Positions 1 to 9,114 of a DNA stretch of 19,612 nucleotides are shown here, piece after piece. The stretch's first letter is position 1; each line of letters opens with the position of its first letter. Source of the stretch: DASPWV01 sp046727855. GTDB lineage: Bacteria; Acidobacteriota; Vicinamibacteria; Vicinamibacterales; UBA2999. A program made the position numbers and the translations under genes. Under the pieces are notes generated by a model. That model made no database searches. It saw only the letters and a list, made by a program, of their open reading frames with translations, and was not told the origin of the DNA. The stretch covers positions 1-19,612 of the forward strand of contig JBKPDL010000119.1 of NCBI GenBank assembly GCA_046727855.1, read 5' to 3'.

Positions 1-1323
1 GAACATGTTCGCCACCGAGCGATTGCCCGAGCCCTGCCAGTTGCGCGGATCGGGAACGTTCTTGTTGGACGGCGAGTTGTCCATGTAGCCGATGATGTGC
101 AGGATCGTTCCCTTCGGCAGCAGCGGCGCGTAATCGTCTTCATAGTCGTAGCCGCGCACCCAGTTGTGGTCGTATCCCGAGCAGCTCAGCGTCTGGATGT
201 TGAAGCCCCAGATCGCTTCGAGGCACATGCGTGCACCAGGCGCGTGGAGGTGTGGTTCAAACGACGTCAGCTTGGTGTGCTCCTGCAACACGGTGTATGC
301 GTGCAGCTGCTGGCCGGCTTCCATCGCCTTGATGTCGATGTCGACGCCGTTGCCAAGCTGTCGCGTTGGCGCGCGCTTCAACATCGGCTTGTAGCCCTTG
401 GGATGCAGCTTGAACCCGATTTCGAGATGCGCGTTGGTATCGCGTCCATTCGAGTGGAGATGGATCGAGTTGGAGACGATGCTCGATCCTTTCTTCAGAA
501 GCCGTCCCGCGCGCTCGTCGAAGATGTCGGGATTGCGGCCCACTTCGTGGACCGGCCACGGGGTGATGCTTTCGTCGCCGAGCGCGACGAGCTGCTCGGT
601 GAGCTCCAGCGCTTCGGGCACGTCGCTCAGCACGCGCGTGCTCCAGATCATGTGGTGGAACACGTAGCGTCCGCCGACGGTCGATCGTCCCGTTCCGACC
701 TTCGGCACGTCGTTCACTTCTTTGATCTCGACCGCGGCGACATAACGGTCTTCATCGATCGGAATCGGAACGCTTTTGATCTCGCCCCACCAATCCGGTT
801 GGTTGCCTTTGACCAGGATCTCTTCCGTCCGCACGATCACATCGGGCTTGCCGATCTTCCACACGCCTTCATCGCCGAAGGTGAGTGGCGGCGGCATGTC
901 GGCCGGATCGCCCTTGGCCGCACCCGTGTCGGCCCACTTGGCGACGGTTGCAATCTCGACCTCACTGAGCGAGGGATCGTCCTTGTAGTGCTGAATGCCG
1001 ATGTTCTTCTCGATGTACCACGGCGGCATCACGCCGGCCCTGGGACCGATACCGGTGCGCTGCTTCATTGCGCGCGCCCAGGGGCGCGCGTCTTCGTAGG
1101 TGACGAGCGACATCGGTGCGACGCCGTCGGGACGATGGCAGTTCTGACAGCTGCGCTGCAGAATCGGCGCGATGTGTTTGCTGAAGGTGACCTCGGCCGG
1201 CACCTCGGTCAGGCGCGGCGCTTTTTCGGCCGCGAAGACGGGCGCAGCAAAGCCGGCGAGAAGCGCCAGAACCACTGCCGCAGCGACCGTGAGTTTCGAG
1301 CCGAGCTTGTTTCCAGCGGCCAT
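1..1323 (-). CDS. Cytochrome c / copper type II monooxygenase (PHM-like) fusion, 3' end cut by window
   Basis: Open on the minus strand from an ATG at 1323 to base 1 without a stop (441 codons), so the C-terminus lies outside. A good ribosome site (AGGGGG, 7 nt spacer) supports the start. Residues 1-32 form a Sec signal peptide ending near AAPVFAA. A haem c motif CQNCH lies at 59-63 in a short cytochrome domain. The rest resembles peptidylglycine alpha-hydroxylating monooxygenases: an adjacent His pair at 223-224, HLHSNG at 288-293 (like the family's HYHPxG), HLHAPG at 358-363 (like HMHxxG, the CuB pair), and Met440 where the CuB methionine is expected. Known family members hydroxylate using copper and an electron donor; the haem domain may deliver electrons (inference). 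Acts outside the cytoplasm. It lies 84 nt downstream of glgP on the same strand. Substrate unknown. Confidence 0.85.
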   Translation of the reverse strand, partial: MAAGNKLGSKLTVAAAVVLALLAGFAAPVFAAEKAPRLTEVPAEVTFSKHIAPILQRSCQNCHRPDGVAPMSLVTYEDARPWARAMKQRTGIGPRAGVMPPWYIEKNIGIQHYKDDPSLSEVEIATVAKWADTGAAKGDPADMPPPLTFGDEGVWKIGKPDVIVRTEEILVKGNQPDWWGEIKSVPIPIDEDRYVAAVEIKEVNDVPKVGTGRSTVGGRYVFHHMIWSTRVLSDVPEALELTEQLVALGDESITPWPVHEVGRNPDIFDERAGRLLKKGSSIVSNSIHLHSNGRDTNAHLEIGFKLHPKGYKPMLKRAPTRQLGNGVDIDIKAMEAGQQLHAYTVLQEHTKLTSFEPHLHAPGARMCLEAIWGFNIQTLSCSGYDHNWVRGYDYEDDYAPLLPKGTILHIIGYMDNSPSNKNVPDPRNWQGSGNRSVANMF

Positions 1324-1407
1324 CGCAAAGCCCCCTATTTGAGTGGAATCCCAGCAGTTTACCTGAATCCGGCGATGGCCGTCGACCGCCGACTGGGCGA
1401 TTCCCGG

Positions 1408-3894
<2,487 letters not shown>

Positions 3895-3926
3895 GTCCGC
3901 AGAAGGACAGCCTACCCGAAAACACC

Positions 3927-3955
3927 TTGACGTAAACCCCGCGAAGGGTCATCTT
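3927..3955 (+). promoter_or_regulatory. Possible sigma-70-type promoter for the HD-family gene
   Basis: In the 84-bp gap between divergent glgP and the HD gene, TTGACG (3927-3932) is followed after exactly 17 nt by CATCTT (3950-3955). The -35 is close to consensus but the -10 matches at only three positions. It would start transcription some 15-20 nt before the ATG at 3979. Weak call. Confidence 0.3.
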
Positions 3956-3978
3956 TCCGCTATCGGGGAGGGTTCCAA

Positions 3979-4815
3979 ATGGAGATCGATCGTCGCGCGT
4001 TTATCGCGAGCCTGGGCGGGGCGTCGGCCGTAGCGTTCATGAGCTCCGAACAGAGAGCCGATGCGCTCGAGGCGTACATGGAAGAAACGCTCGACGCCGC
4101 AGTCGGGCAGCAGGGCGGTCAGCAGGCGCCGCCGAAATATCCGACGATGGCGGAGATCGAGGAGCAGAACGCGAAGCGGGCAGGCGTTCGCCGCGGGGCC
4201 GGTAACATCTTCAACGCAAGCGGTCGCGACGGCGGTCCGCGCGGACTGCTGCCGAAAATGTCCGACCGCCCGACGCTGCAGGAGTTCTTCGAGAAACGCT
4301 TTGCGCCGGCCAACCACGTGCTGCAGAGCGCCACCCGCGCGCTCAAGACCGGCATGCCGGAAGACGTGATCTTCGCGTGTCTCATGCACGACACCGTGCA
4401 CGCGCTCGTGAAAGTGGACCACGGCTGGTGGGGCGCGCAGATCGTCGAGCCGTACGTCTCCGAAAAGGTGACATTCGCGATTCGGCATCACCAGACGCTG
4501 CGCTTCTACCCGGACGAGAAGTTCGGCTACGAGTATCCCGAGATGTATCTGCGCACCTTCGGTGAGGACTACAAGCCCGAGCCCTATCTCGAGCAGAACT
4601 ACAAGTGGGTTCGCAACCACAAGTGGTACGAGCTGCCTCGCCTGGTGACTGTGAACGATCTCTATTCGTTCGATCCAAACCAGAAGGTGTCGCTCGATCC
4701 GTTCATCGACATCATCGGGCGGCAGTTCAAACAGCCCAAGGAAGGCATCGGCTACGACAATAGTGCGGTTGCGCACATGTGGCGCACGATCATGTTCCCG
4801 GATCGTCCGCTGTAA
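3979..4815 (+). CDS. HD-superfamily metalloprotein with Tat-like leader
   Basis: 278 residues. The start is fixed by GGGGAGGG eight nt upstream. The N-terminus (RRAFIASLGGASAVAFM, residues 5-21) looks like a twin-arginine leader, though the hydrophobic part is short. The core carries the ordered HD-superfamily metal ligands: His113 (ANHVLQSA), His137-Asp138 (LMHDTVH), His148 (DHGWWGAQ), His170/His171 (IRHH) and Asp227 (VNDLYSFD). The H-HD-H-H-D set with a DHxxxGA helix is known in hydrolases and in di-iron oxygenases such as PhnZ; the sequence alone does not decide between them. Residues 180-220 are rich in Tyr and Trp. A 9-nt gap to the next gene suggests co-transcription. I do not recognise a specific family name. 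A Tat-exported HD protein would be unusual, so the leader should be treated as inference. Confidence 0.6.
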   Translation: MEIDRRAFIASLGGASAVAFMSSEQRADALEAYMEETLDAAVGQQGGQQAPPKYPTMAEIEEQNAKRAGVRRGAGNIFNASGRDGGPRGLLPKMSDRPTLQEFFEKRFAPANHVLQSATRALKTGMPEDVIFACLMHDTVHALVKVDHGWWGAQIVEPYVSEKVTFAIRHHQTLRFYPDEKFGYEYPEMYLRTFGEDYKPEPYLEQNYKWVRNHKWYELPRLVTVNDLYSFDPNQKVSLDPFIDIIGRQFKQPKEGIGYDNSAVAHMWRTIMFPDRPL

Positions 4816-4824
4816 GAGTCCCGC

Positions 4825-5271
4825 ATGCGAGTGCTTTGCTGTGTTCCCTGCGGCGCGCTGGTGATCGTCGCGATCGCCGGCGCGCTCGCGCAATCGACGA
4901 ACCCCGCTGCGCAAACCTACAAAGGTCTCGAGATGTTGGTTACCGGAGTCACGCGTGCCACCAACGTGAGTCTCTCGGACTGCCCGCAGGGCGCCAACAC
5001 GCAGCGCGGCGTGATCAAGCCCGGCGATACAACGGAGTTCGCATCCGTGTCTGTTGATTTCAAAGTGACGCCAGCGTTCAAGCCGGTGACGGTTGCCAAG
5101 CCGGTGCTCACCGACGCCGCGGGGAAGACGTACAACACCGCGCAGTCGTTTGGTGACATCGGCGCGACGCCGAATTTTTCGTGCATCTTCTCGTTCCGAG
5201 TGCCGAAGGGGACCAAGGTGACGAAATTCGCCATCGATACCGCCTCCTTCGACCTCTCGGCGTTGCCGTAA
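4825..5271 (+). CDS. Small secreted beta-rich protein, DUF4352-like
   Basis: 148 residues. Residues 1-22 form a signal peptide (hydrophobic ALVIVAIAGALA, likely cleavage after ALAQ). The mature part has the pattern of an extracellular immunoglobulin-like sandwich: a GVTRATNVSLSDC strand pair, KPVLTDAAGKTYNTAQSFG, and a final FSFRVPKGTKVTKFAIDTASFDL. The TDAAGKTY...FRVPKG...KFAI order resembles DUF4352 proteins, but this is judged by eye. Two cysteines (in SDCPQG and FSCIF) could form a disulphide after export. The gene lies 9 nt after the HD gene and lacks a clear ribosome site, so translation may depend on the upstream gene. Function unknown; it could be a partner or substrate of the HD protein. 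Confidence 0.6.
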   Translation: MRVLCCVPCGALVIVAIAGALAQSTNPAAQTYKGLEMLVTGVTRATNVSLSDCPQGANTQRGVIKPGDTTEFASVSVDFKVTPAFKPVTVAKPVLTDAAGKTYNTAQSFGDIGATPNFSCIFSFRVPKGTKVTKFAIDTASFDLSALP

Positions 5272-5275
5272 CGCT

Positions 5276-5362
5276 CGGCCCTTCACGTAGCGACCGCCTT
5301 CAGATCCCGCCTACGGGCGGCCCTTCACCTGGCGGCGGACCTTCGCCCGCCGCGGCCAGCAC
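5276..5362 (+). repeat. GC-rich short repeats with hairpin potential after the DUF4352-like gene
   Basis: This intergenic stretch has two imperfect copies of CGGCCCTTCACSTRGCGRC (5276-5295 and 5318-5337). Between them, CCGCC-TACG-GGCGG can form a hairpin, and GGCGGCG with CGCCCGCC can form another a little further on. It may terminate transcription of the 3979-5271 unit, but there is no T-tract. Confidence 0.45.
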
Positions 5363-5394
5363 GGATCCCGCCCGCAAAGACTCGGCTCTGCAGG

Positions 5395-5400
5395 TATGAT
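5395..5400 (+). promoter_or_regulatory. Possible -10 box immediately before the membrane-protein operon
   Basis: TATGAT ends 8 nt before the ATG at 5409. No -35 consensus is seen at the usual spacing and no ribosome site lies between it and the ATG. If used, transcription would begin close to the start codon, giving a leaderless or nearly leaderless mRNA. Confidence 0.3.
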
Positions 5401-5408
5401 CCGCCTTC

Positions 5409-6572
5409 ATGGAGCTCGCTCAGCCCGTCGTCGCGGCACCCGCGACACCAAGGATTTCGGCGGCCGCGACCGTCCACTGGTCGGTCTACGCCGTCCTCTT
5501 CGCGTCCACAAGCGTCGTCACCGGCGTGATGTGGGACATCTCGTGGCACCAGACGATCGGCCGTGACACGTTCTGGACGCCGGCGCACCTGGCGATCTAT
5601 CTCGGAGGCATCGTCGCGGGTCTCGCCTGTGGATGGACGGCGCTGCGTGTCACGTTCAAAGGCGAGGAACGCGAACGCACCGAGGCCGTTCGCTTCTGGG
5701 GATTCCGTGCGCCGTTTGGCGCCTGGGTCTGCATCTGGGGCGCGTTCGCGATGCTCACCTCTGCGCCCTTCGACGACTGGTGGCACAACACCTACGGCCT
5801 CGACGTCAAGATTCTGAGTCCGCCGCATGTCGTGCTCGCGGCCGGCATCTGCGCCATTCAAGTGGGCGCGATGCTCATGGCGCTCGCATGGCAAAACCGG
5901 GCGCGCGGCCGCGATCGGCGGCTGCAATTGTTGTTCATCTACAGCGCGGGTCTGCTCCTGCTCACCATGTCGATCATGGTGACGGAGTACATCCAGCGCT
6001 GGGACATGCACCACTCGTTCTTCTACAAGGTGGTGTGCGGCGTCTTTCCGTTCTTCCTGATCAGCGCGGCGCGCGCGTCGGCGGCGCGATGGCCCGCGAC
6101 GCTGGTGGCGGCGATCTACACAGCCGTGACCATGATCATGCTCTGGATTCTTCCGCTCTTCGAGGGACGGCCGCTGCTCGGACCGATCTACGTGCCGCTC
6201 GATCGATTTCTGCCGCCCGATCCGCCGCTCCTGTTGATTGGTCCGGCGTTTGCGCTCGATCTCGTCATGCACTGGCTTGGCCGATCGCGCGATTGGACAC
6301 TGAGTCTTGTCGCAGCATGCGTCTTCCTCCTCGCGTTCATCGTCGTGCAGTGGCCGTTCGCGGACTTTCTGATGTCGCCCTGGGCGCGCAACTGGGTGTT
6401 CGGCACGCACTACATGGCGTACATGGTGCCGCCCGAAATTCAGCAGCGCTGGTATCAGTTCAACCCGAGCGACCACCTCGCTGCCGGTCTTCCAATCGCG
6501 CTCGTGCTCGCGTTGGTCTCGACACGCGCGGGGCTTTGGTGGGGGAATTGGATGTCTCGCGTGCAGCGATGA
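5409..6572 (+). CDS. Polytopic membrane protein with duplicated WH..G.D motif, first gene of ABC/M1 operon
   Basis: 387 residues with about ten hydrophobic segments, roughly at 22-42, 60-80, 103-120, 138-165, 174-195, 206-225, 230-250, 275-292, 299-318 and 358-378. I do not recognise the family. A motif is duplicated about 79 residues apart: D43-x-x-W46-H47-x-T-x-G51-x-D53 ending P58-x-H60, and D122-x-x-W125-H126-x-T-x-G130-x-D132 ending P138-P-H140. Each copy follows a membrane segment and precedes another, so the motifs lie at similar membrane edges. Spaced His/Asp pairs suggest metal binding (inference). Its TGA overlaps the next gene's ATG (ATGA), giving tight coupling. No ribosome site precedes the start at 5409. 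It may be a membrane partner of the ABC transporter encoded downstream. Confidence 0.75.
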   Translation: MELAQPVVAAPATPRISAAATVHWSVYAVLFASTSVVTGVMWDISWHQTIGRDTFWTPAHLAIYLGGIVAGLACGWTALRVTFKGEERERTEAVRFWGFRAPFGAWVCIWGAFAMLTSAPFDDWWHNTYGLDVKILSPPHVVLAAGICAIQVGAMLMALAWQNRARGRDRRLQLLFIYSAGLLLLTMSIMVTEYIQRWDMHHSFFYKVVCGVFPFFLISAARASAARWPATLVAAIYTAVTMIMLWILPLFEGRPLLGPIYVPLDRFLPPDPPLLLIGPAFALDLVMHWLGRSRDWTLSLVAACVFLLAFIVVQWPFADFLMSPWARNWVFGTHYMAYMVPPEIQQRWYQFNPSDHLAAGLPIALVLALVSTRAGLWWGNWMSRVQR

Positions 6573-8176
6573 CGAGCCCGAACGAACGTGGAGAATCCAC
6601 GTTGAACGGCGGTAAGGAACCCACGTTGGGAACGCTCGTGCGCAACTGCCGCGAACAAATGGTGAGGAACCCACATAAGGAACACTCGTACGGAACCTAC
6701 GTGGCGATAGCGTTCTTTGCTATCGCGTCGATGGCTCATGTTGGAAGTCCCGATACGTTCTTCAGCGGACAGGCCGGATCTTATCCAGTCCGCGTGTCGG
6801 TGCGGCTACCGGGCGTGATTCCCGGTCTCGCGCAGATTTCGGTTCGCCTTCCGGGCGCAACCGGTGTGCAGCGCGTCACGGTGCAGGCCATCCAGTGGAA
6901 TCTCGGTCCCGAAGGCGCCCCGCCGCCGGATGTGGCGAAGCCTGTCCCCGGCGATCCCGAGCTCTTTGCGGCCGATCTCTGGTTGATGAACGCGACGTCT
7001 TACCGCGTGCACGTGGTCGTCGAGGGATCGAATGGGCAAGGCACGGTTGCGGTTCCCGTGCTCGCACTCGCAACCGCCGCGCGCGCGATGCCGCGCGCGC
7101 TTGGAATCGTATTGGCCGGGCTCGGCCTTTTTCTCGCCGTCGGACTCTTGACGATCGTTTATGTTGCGGTTCGCGAAAGCGTTGTGCCGCCAGGCGAGCA
7201 GCCGCATCCGTCGCGGCTGCGCCGCGCGCGTATTGCGATGATCATCGGCGCGCTGATTGTGATTGCCGCTGTTGCCGGTGGACGCGTGTGGTGGAACGCC
7301 GAAGCGTTCGCGTATGCGCAGTCTGTGTTGTATCGCCCGTTCGACGCAAAAGTCACCGCAAAGACCGATGCCGGGCGCAACGTGCTGACGCTCACGATTG
7401 CCGATCGGCGCTGGCCTCCGCCGCCTGGCAACGTTCTTACGCGCTACAACGCGTTGATGCCCGATCACGGAAAACTGATGCACATGTTTTTGATCCGCGA
7501 ACCGGCGCTCGACGTGTTCGCGCATGTGCACCCGGTGCCCGATTCGCCAAGAAGCAGCACTTTCAACCTTTCGTTGCCGCCGCTGCCGGCGGGACGTTAC
7601 CGCGTCTACGGCGATATCGTGCACGAGAGCGGGTATGCACAAACGCTCGTCGCTGCGGCAGATCTGCCTGCGCCCCTTCGACTCGCTGACGAGAGCTCAG
7701 GGCAGGCCGCGCAGGACGAGGCGACAGAAGATCGCGACGATTCGTGGTTCAGCGGCGTTCCCGCGCGGGACTCGGCGTCGCCGACTTATCAACTCGAGGA
7801 CGGCACGACGGTCACGTGGCAGCGCGGCAACGATCCTTTCGTTGCCGGGAAAGAACAACTCCTCACCTTTATCGCCCGTGATGCCGGCGGCGCGCCTGCC
7901 GCCCTCGAGCCTTACATGGGAATGCTGGGCCACATCGCCGTCACGCGCGTCGACGGCGACGTCTTTGCCCATCTGCATCCGTCTGGAAGCATCTCGATGG
8001 CGGCATTGCAGAAGTTCTCGCGCAACGACAACCCGCACCCCATGCACGCCGTGCTCTCGAGCAACGAAGTGTCCACGCCCTATGCGTTTCCCAGGAGCGG
8101 ACGCTATCGCTTGTGGGTGCAGATCAAGCGCAACGGGGACGTCCTCACCGCTCCATTCGAGGCCGAGGTCCGTTGA
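6569..8176 (+). CDS. Membrane-anchored protein with two FAHxHP beta domains
   Basis: 535 residues if translation begins at the ATG overlapping the upstream stop (ATGA, 6569). A later in-frame ATG at 6659 (residue 31) would also leave a signal or anchor segment (VAIAFFAIASMAHVG, about 45-59). Next come a beta-rich extracellular domain (60-165), two membrane helices (about 177-200 and 222-240), and two related C-terminal domains. Domain one carries DHGKLMHMFLIR (299-310) and FAHVHP (317-322); domain two carries MGMLGHIAV (450-458) and FAHLHP (466-471). Both end in GRYR followed by a strand. GH...FAHxHP layouts occur in YtkA-like and other periplasmic metal-related proteins, so copper or similar binding is possible but not shown. 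Residues 5-45 are encoded by a degenerate 13-bp repeat array, so the N-terminus is probably not a conserved domain. A 2-nt gap leads to the ABC ATPase. Confidence 0.75.
   Translation: MTSPNERGESTLNGGKEPTLGTLVRNCREQMVRNPHKEHSYGTYVAIAFFAIASMAHVGSPDTFFSGQAGSYPVRVSVRLPGVIPGLAQISVRLPGATGVQRVTVQAIQWNLGPEGAPPPDVAKPVPGDPELFAADLWLMNATSYRVHVVVEGSNGQGTVAVPVLALATAARAMPRALGIVLAGLGLFLAVGLLTIVYVAVRESVVPPGEQPHPSRLRRARIAMIIGALIVIAAVAGGRVWWNAEAFAYAQSVLYRPFDAKVTAKTDAGRNVLTLTIADRRWPPPPGNVLTRYNALMPDHGKLMHMFLIREPALDVFAHVHPVPDSPRSSTFNLSLPPLPAGRYRVYGDIVHESGYAQTLVAAADLPAPLRLADESSGQAAQDEATEDRDDSWFSGVPARDSASPTYQLEDGTTVTWQRGNDPFVAGKEQLLTFIARDAGGAPAALEPYMGMLGHIAVTRVDGDVFAHLHPSGSISMAALQKFSRNDNPHPMHAVLSSNEVSTPYAFPRSGRYRLWVQIKRNGDVLTAPFEAEVR
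6580..6704 (+). repeat. Degenerate 13-bp tandem repeat inside the 5' end of a gene
   Basis: About nine units of a 13-bp repeat, best copies GGAACCCACGTTG, GGAACCCACATAA, GGAACACTCGTAC and GGAACCTACGTGG. The last shares 14 identical bases (CGGAACCTACGTGG) with the intergenic array near tRNA-Leu (18981-19107), which has the same 13-bp period. Because 13 is not a multiple of three, successive copies are read in different frames. The gene stays open through them. Confidence 0.8.
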
Positions 8177-8178
8177 CG

Positions 8179-9114
8179 ATGGAGTTGCGGATCGAGCGGT
8201 TGTCGAAGACGTATCCAAACGGTCATCAGGCGCTGAAGAATGTCTCGCTCACGATTCCGAAAGGCATGTTCGGGCTGCTCGGGCCGAATGGCGCGGGCAA
8301 ATCCACGTTGATGCGCACCATCGCCACGCTGCAGGAGCCTGATTCCGGATCGATCCGGCTCTACGTTCCCTCGACAGGCTCGAGGCAAACCATCGACGTG
8401 CTGACGCAAAAAGACGACGTGCGGCGCACGCTCGGGTATCTGCCGCAGGAGTTTGGCGTGTATCCGAAGGTGACGGCGGAAGATCTGCTCGATCACTTCG
8501 CGGTGCTGAAGGGCATCATCGGCCGCAGGCAGCGCCGCGAGATCGTGCAGGCTCTGCTTCACCAGACGAACCTGCACGACGTGCGCAAGAAGAAGCTTGG
8601 CAGTTTCTCCGGAGGCATGCGTCAGCGGTTCGGCATCGCGGTGGCGCTGCTTGGCAATCCCAGCCTGATCATCGTGGACGAGCCCACGGCTGGACTCGAT
8701 CCCGCGGAGCGGGTCCGTTTTCTCAATCTGCTCAGCGAGCTTGGCGAGAACGCCATCGTCATCCTCTCCACCCACATCGTCGAGGACGTGAGCGAGCTGT
8801 GTTCGCGCATGGCCATTATCAATCGCGGTGAGATTCTGCTCGAGGCCGAGCCGCTCGCGGCGATCGCGCGGTTACAAGGGCGCGTGTGGAAGAAGGTGCT
8901 CGAGCGGACCGAGCTGCCCGGCTGCGAGCGGCAGCATCGCGTGATCTCGACCAAGCTGTTTGCCGGACGGCTGCTTGTGCACGTTCATAGCGACACGCGA
9001 CCGGACGGAACGTTCGAGCCAGTGGATGTCGATCTCGAAGACGTGTATTTCACGACGATGGCGGGGCTGCATACCGGCGAAGCCGCGCTGTCAGGCGCGG
9101 AAGCGGCGTCATGA
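8179..9114 (+). CDS. ABC transporter ATP-binding protein
   Basis: 311 residues; a complete ABC ATPase that powers the permease encoded next. Walker A is GPNGAGKST (35-43), Q-loop Gln90 (YLPQEFG), signature FSGGMRQR (143-150), Walker B LIIVDEP with Glu168, D-loop GLDPAE, and switch His199 (STHI). The C-terminal 80 residues form an accessory region typical of ABC-2 type exporters. The start was chosen at ATG 8179, 2 nt after the upstream stop, because the family N-terminus (MELRIERLSKTYPNG) begins there; a longer reading would overlap the previous gene. The stop overlaps the next gene by ATGA, so subunits are likely made together. Residues 60-80 contain a slightly long insertion (STGSRQTIDVLTQKDD) before the Q-loop. 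Substrate unknown; the fused peptidase and FAHxHP neighbours suggest envelope work. Confidence 0.93.
   Translation: MELRIERLSKTYPNGHQALKNVSLTIPKGMFGLLGPNGAGKSTLMRTIATLQEPDSGSIRLYVPSTGSRQTIDVLTQKDDVRRTLGYLPQEFGVYPKVTAEDLLDHFAVLKGIIGRRQRREIVQALLHQTNLHDVRKKKLGSFSGGMRQRFGIAVALLGNPSLIIVDEPTAGLDPAERVRFLNLLSELGENAIVILSTHIVEDVSELCSRMAIINRGEILLEAEPLAAIARLQGRVWKKVLERTELPGCERQHRVISTKLFAGRLLVHVHSDTRPDGTFEPVDVDLEDVYFTTMAGLHTGEAALSGAEAAS

Noticed and set aside
3949..5286. Long minus-strand frame across the HD and DUF4352-like genes
   Set aside because: It spans two plausible plus-strand genes and has shadow-type composition; the plus strand has a good ribosome site and HD motifs.
5633..6568. Upstream in-frame extension of the FAHxHP gene
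   Set aside because: It lies wholly inside the membrane-protein gene in another frame and is Arg/Ala-rich; the ATGA overlap at 6569 is the natural start.
5325..6674. Minus-strand frame opposite the membrane protein
   Set aside because: Extremely Arg/Glu/His-rich antisense reading of hydrophobic codons.
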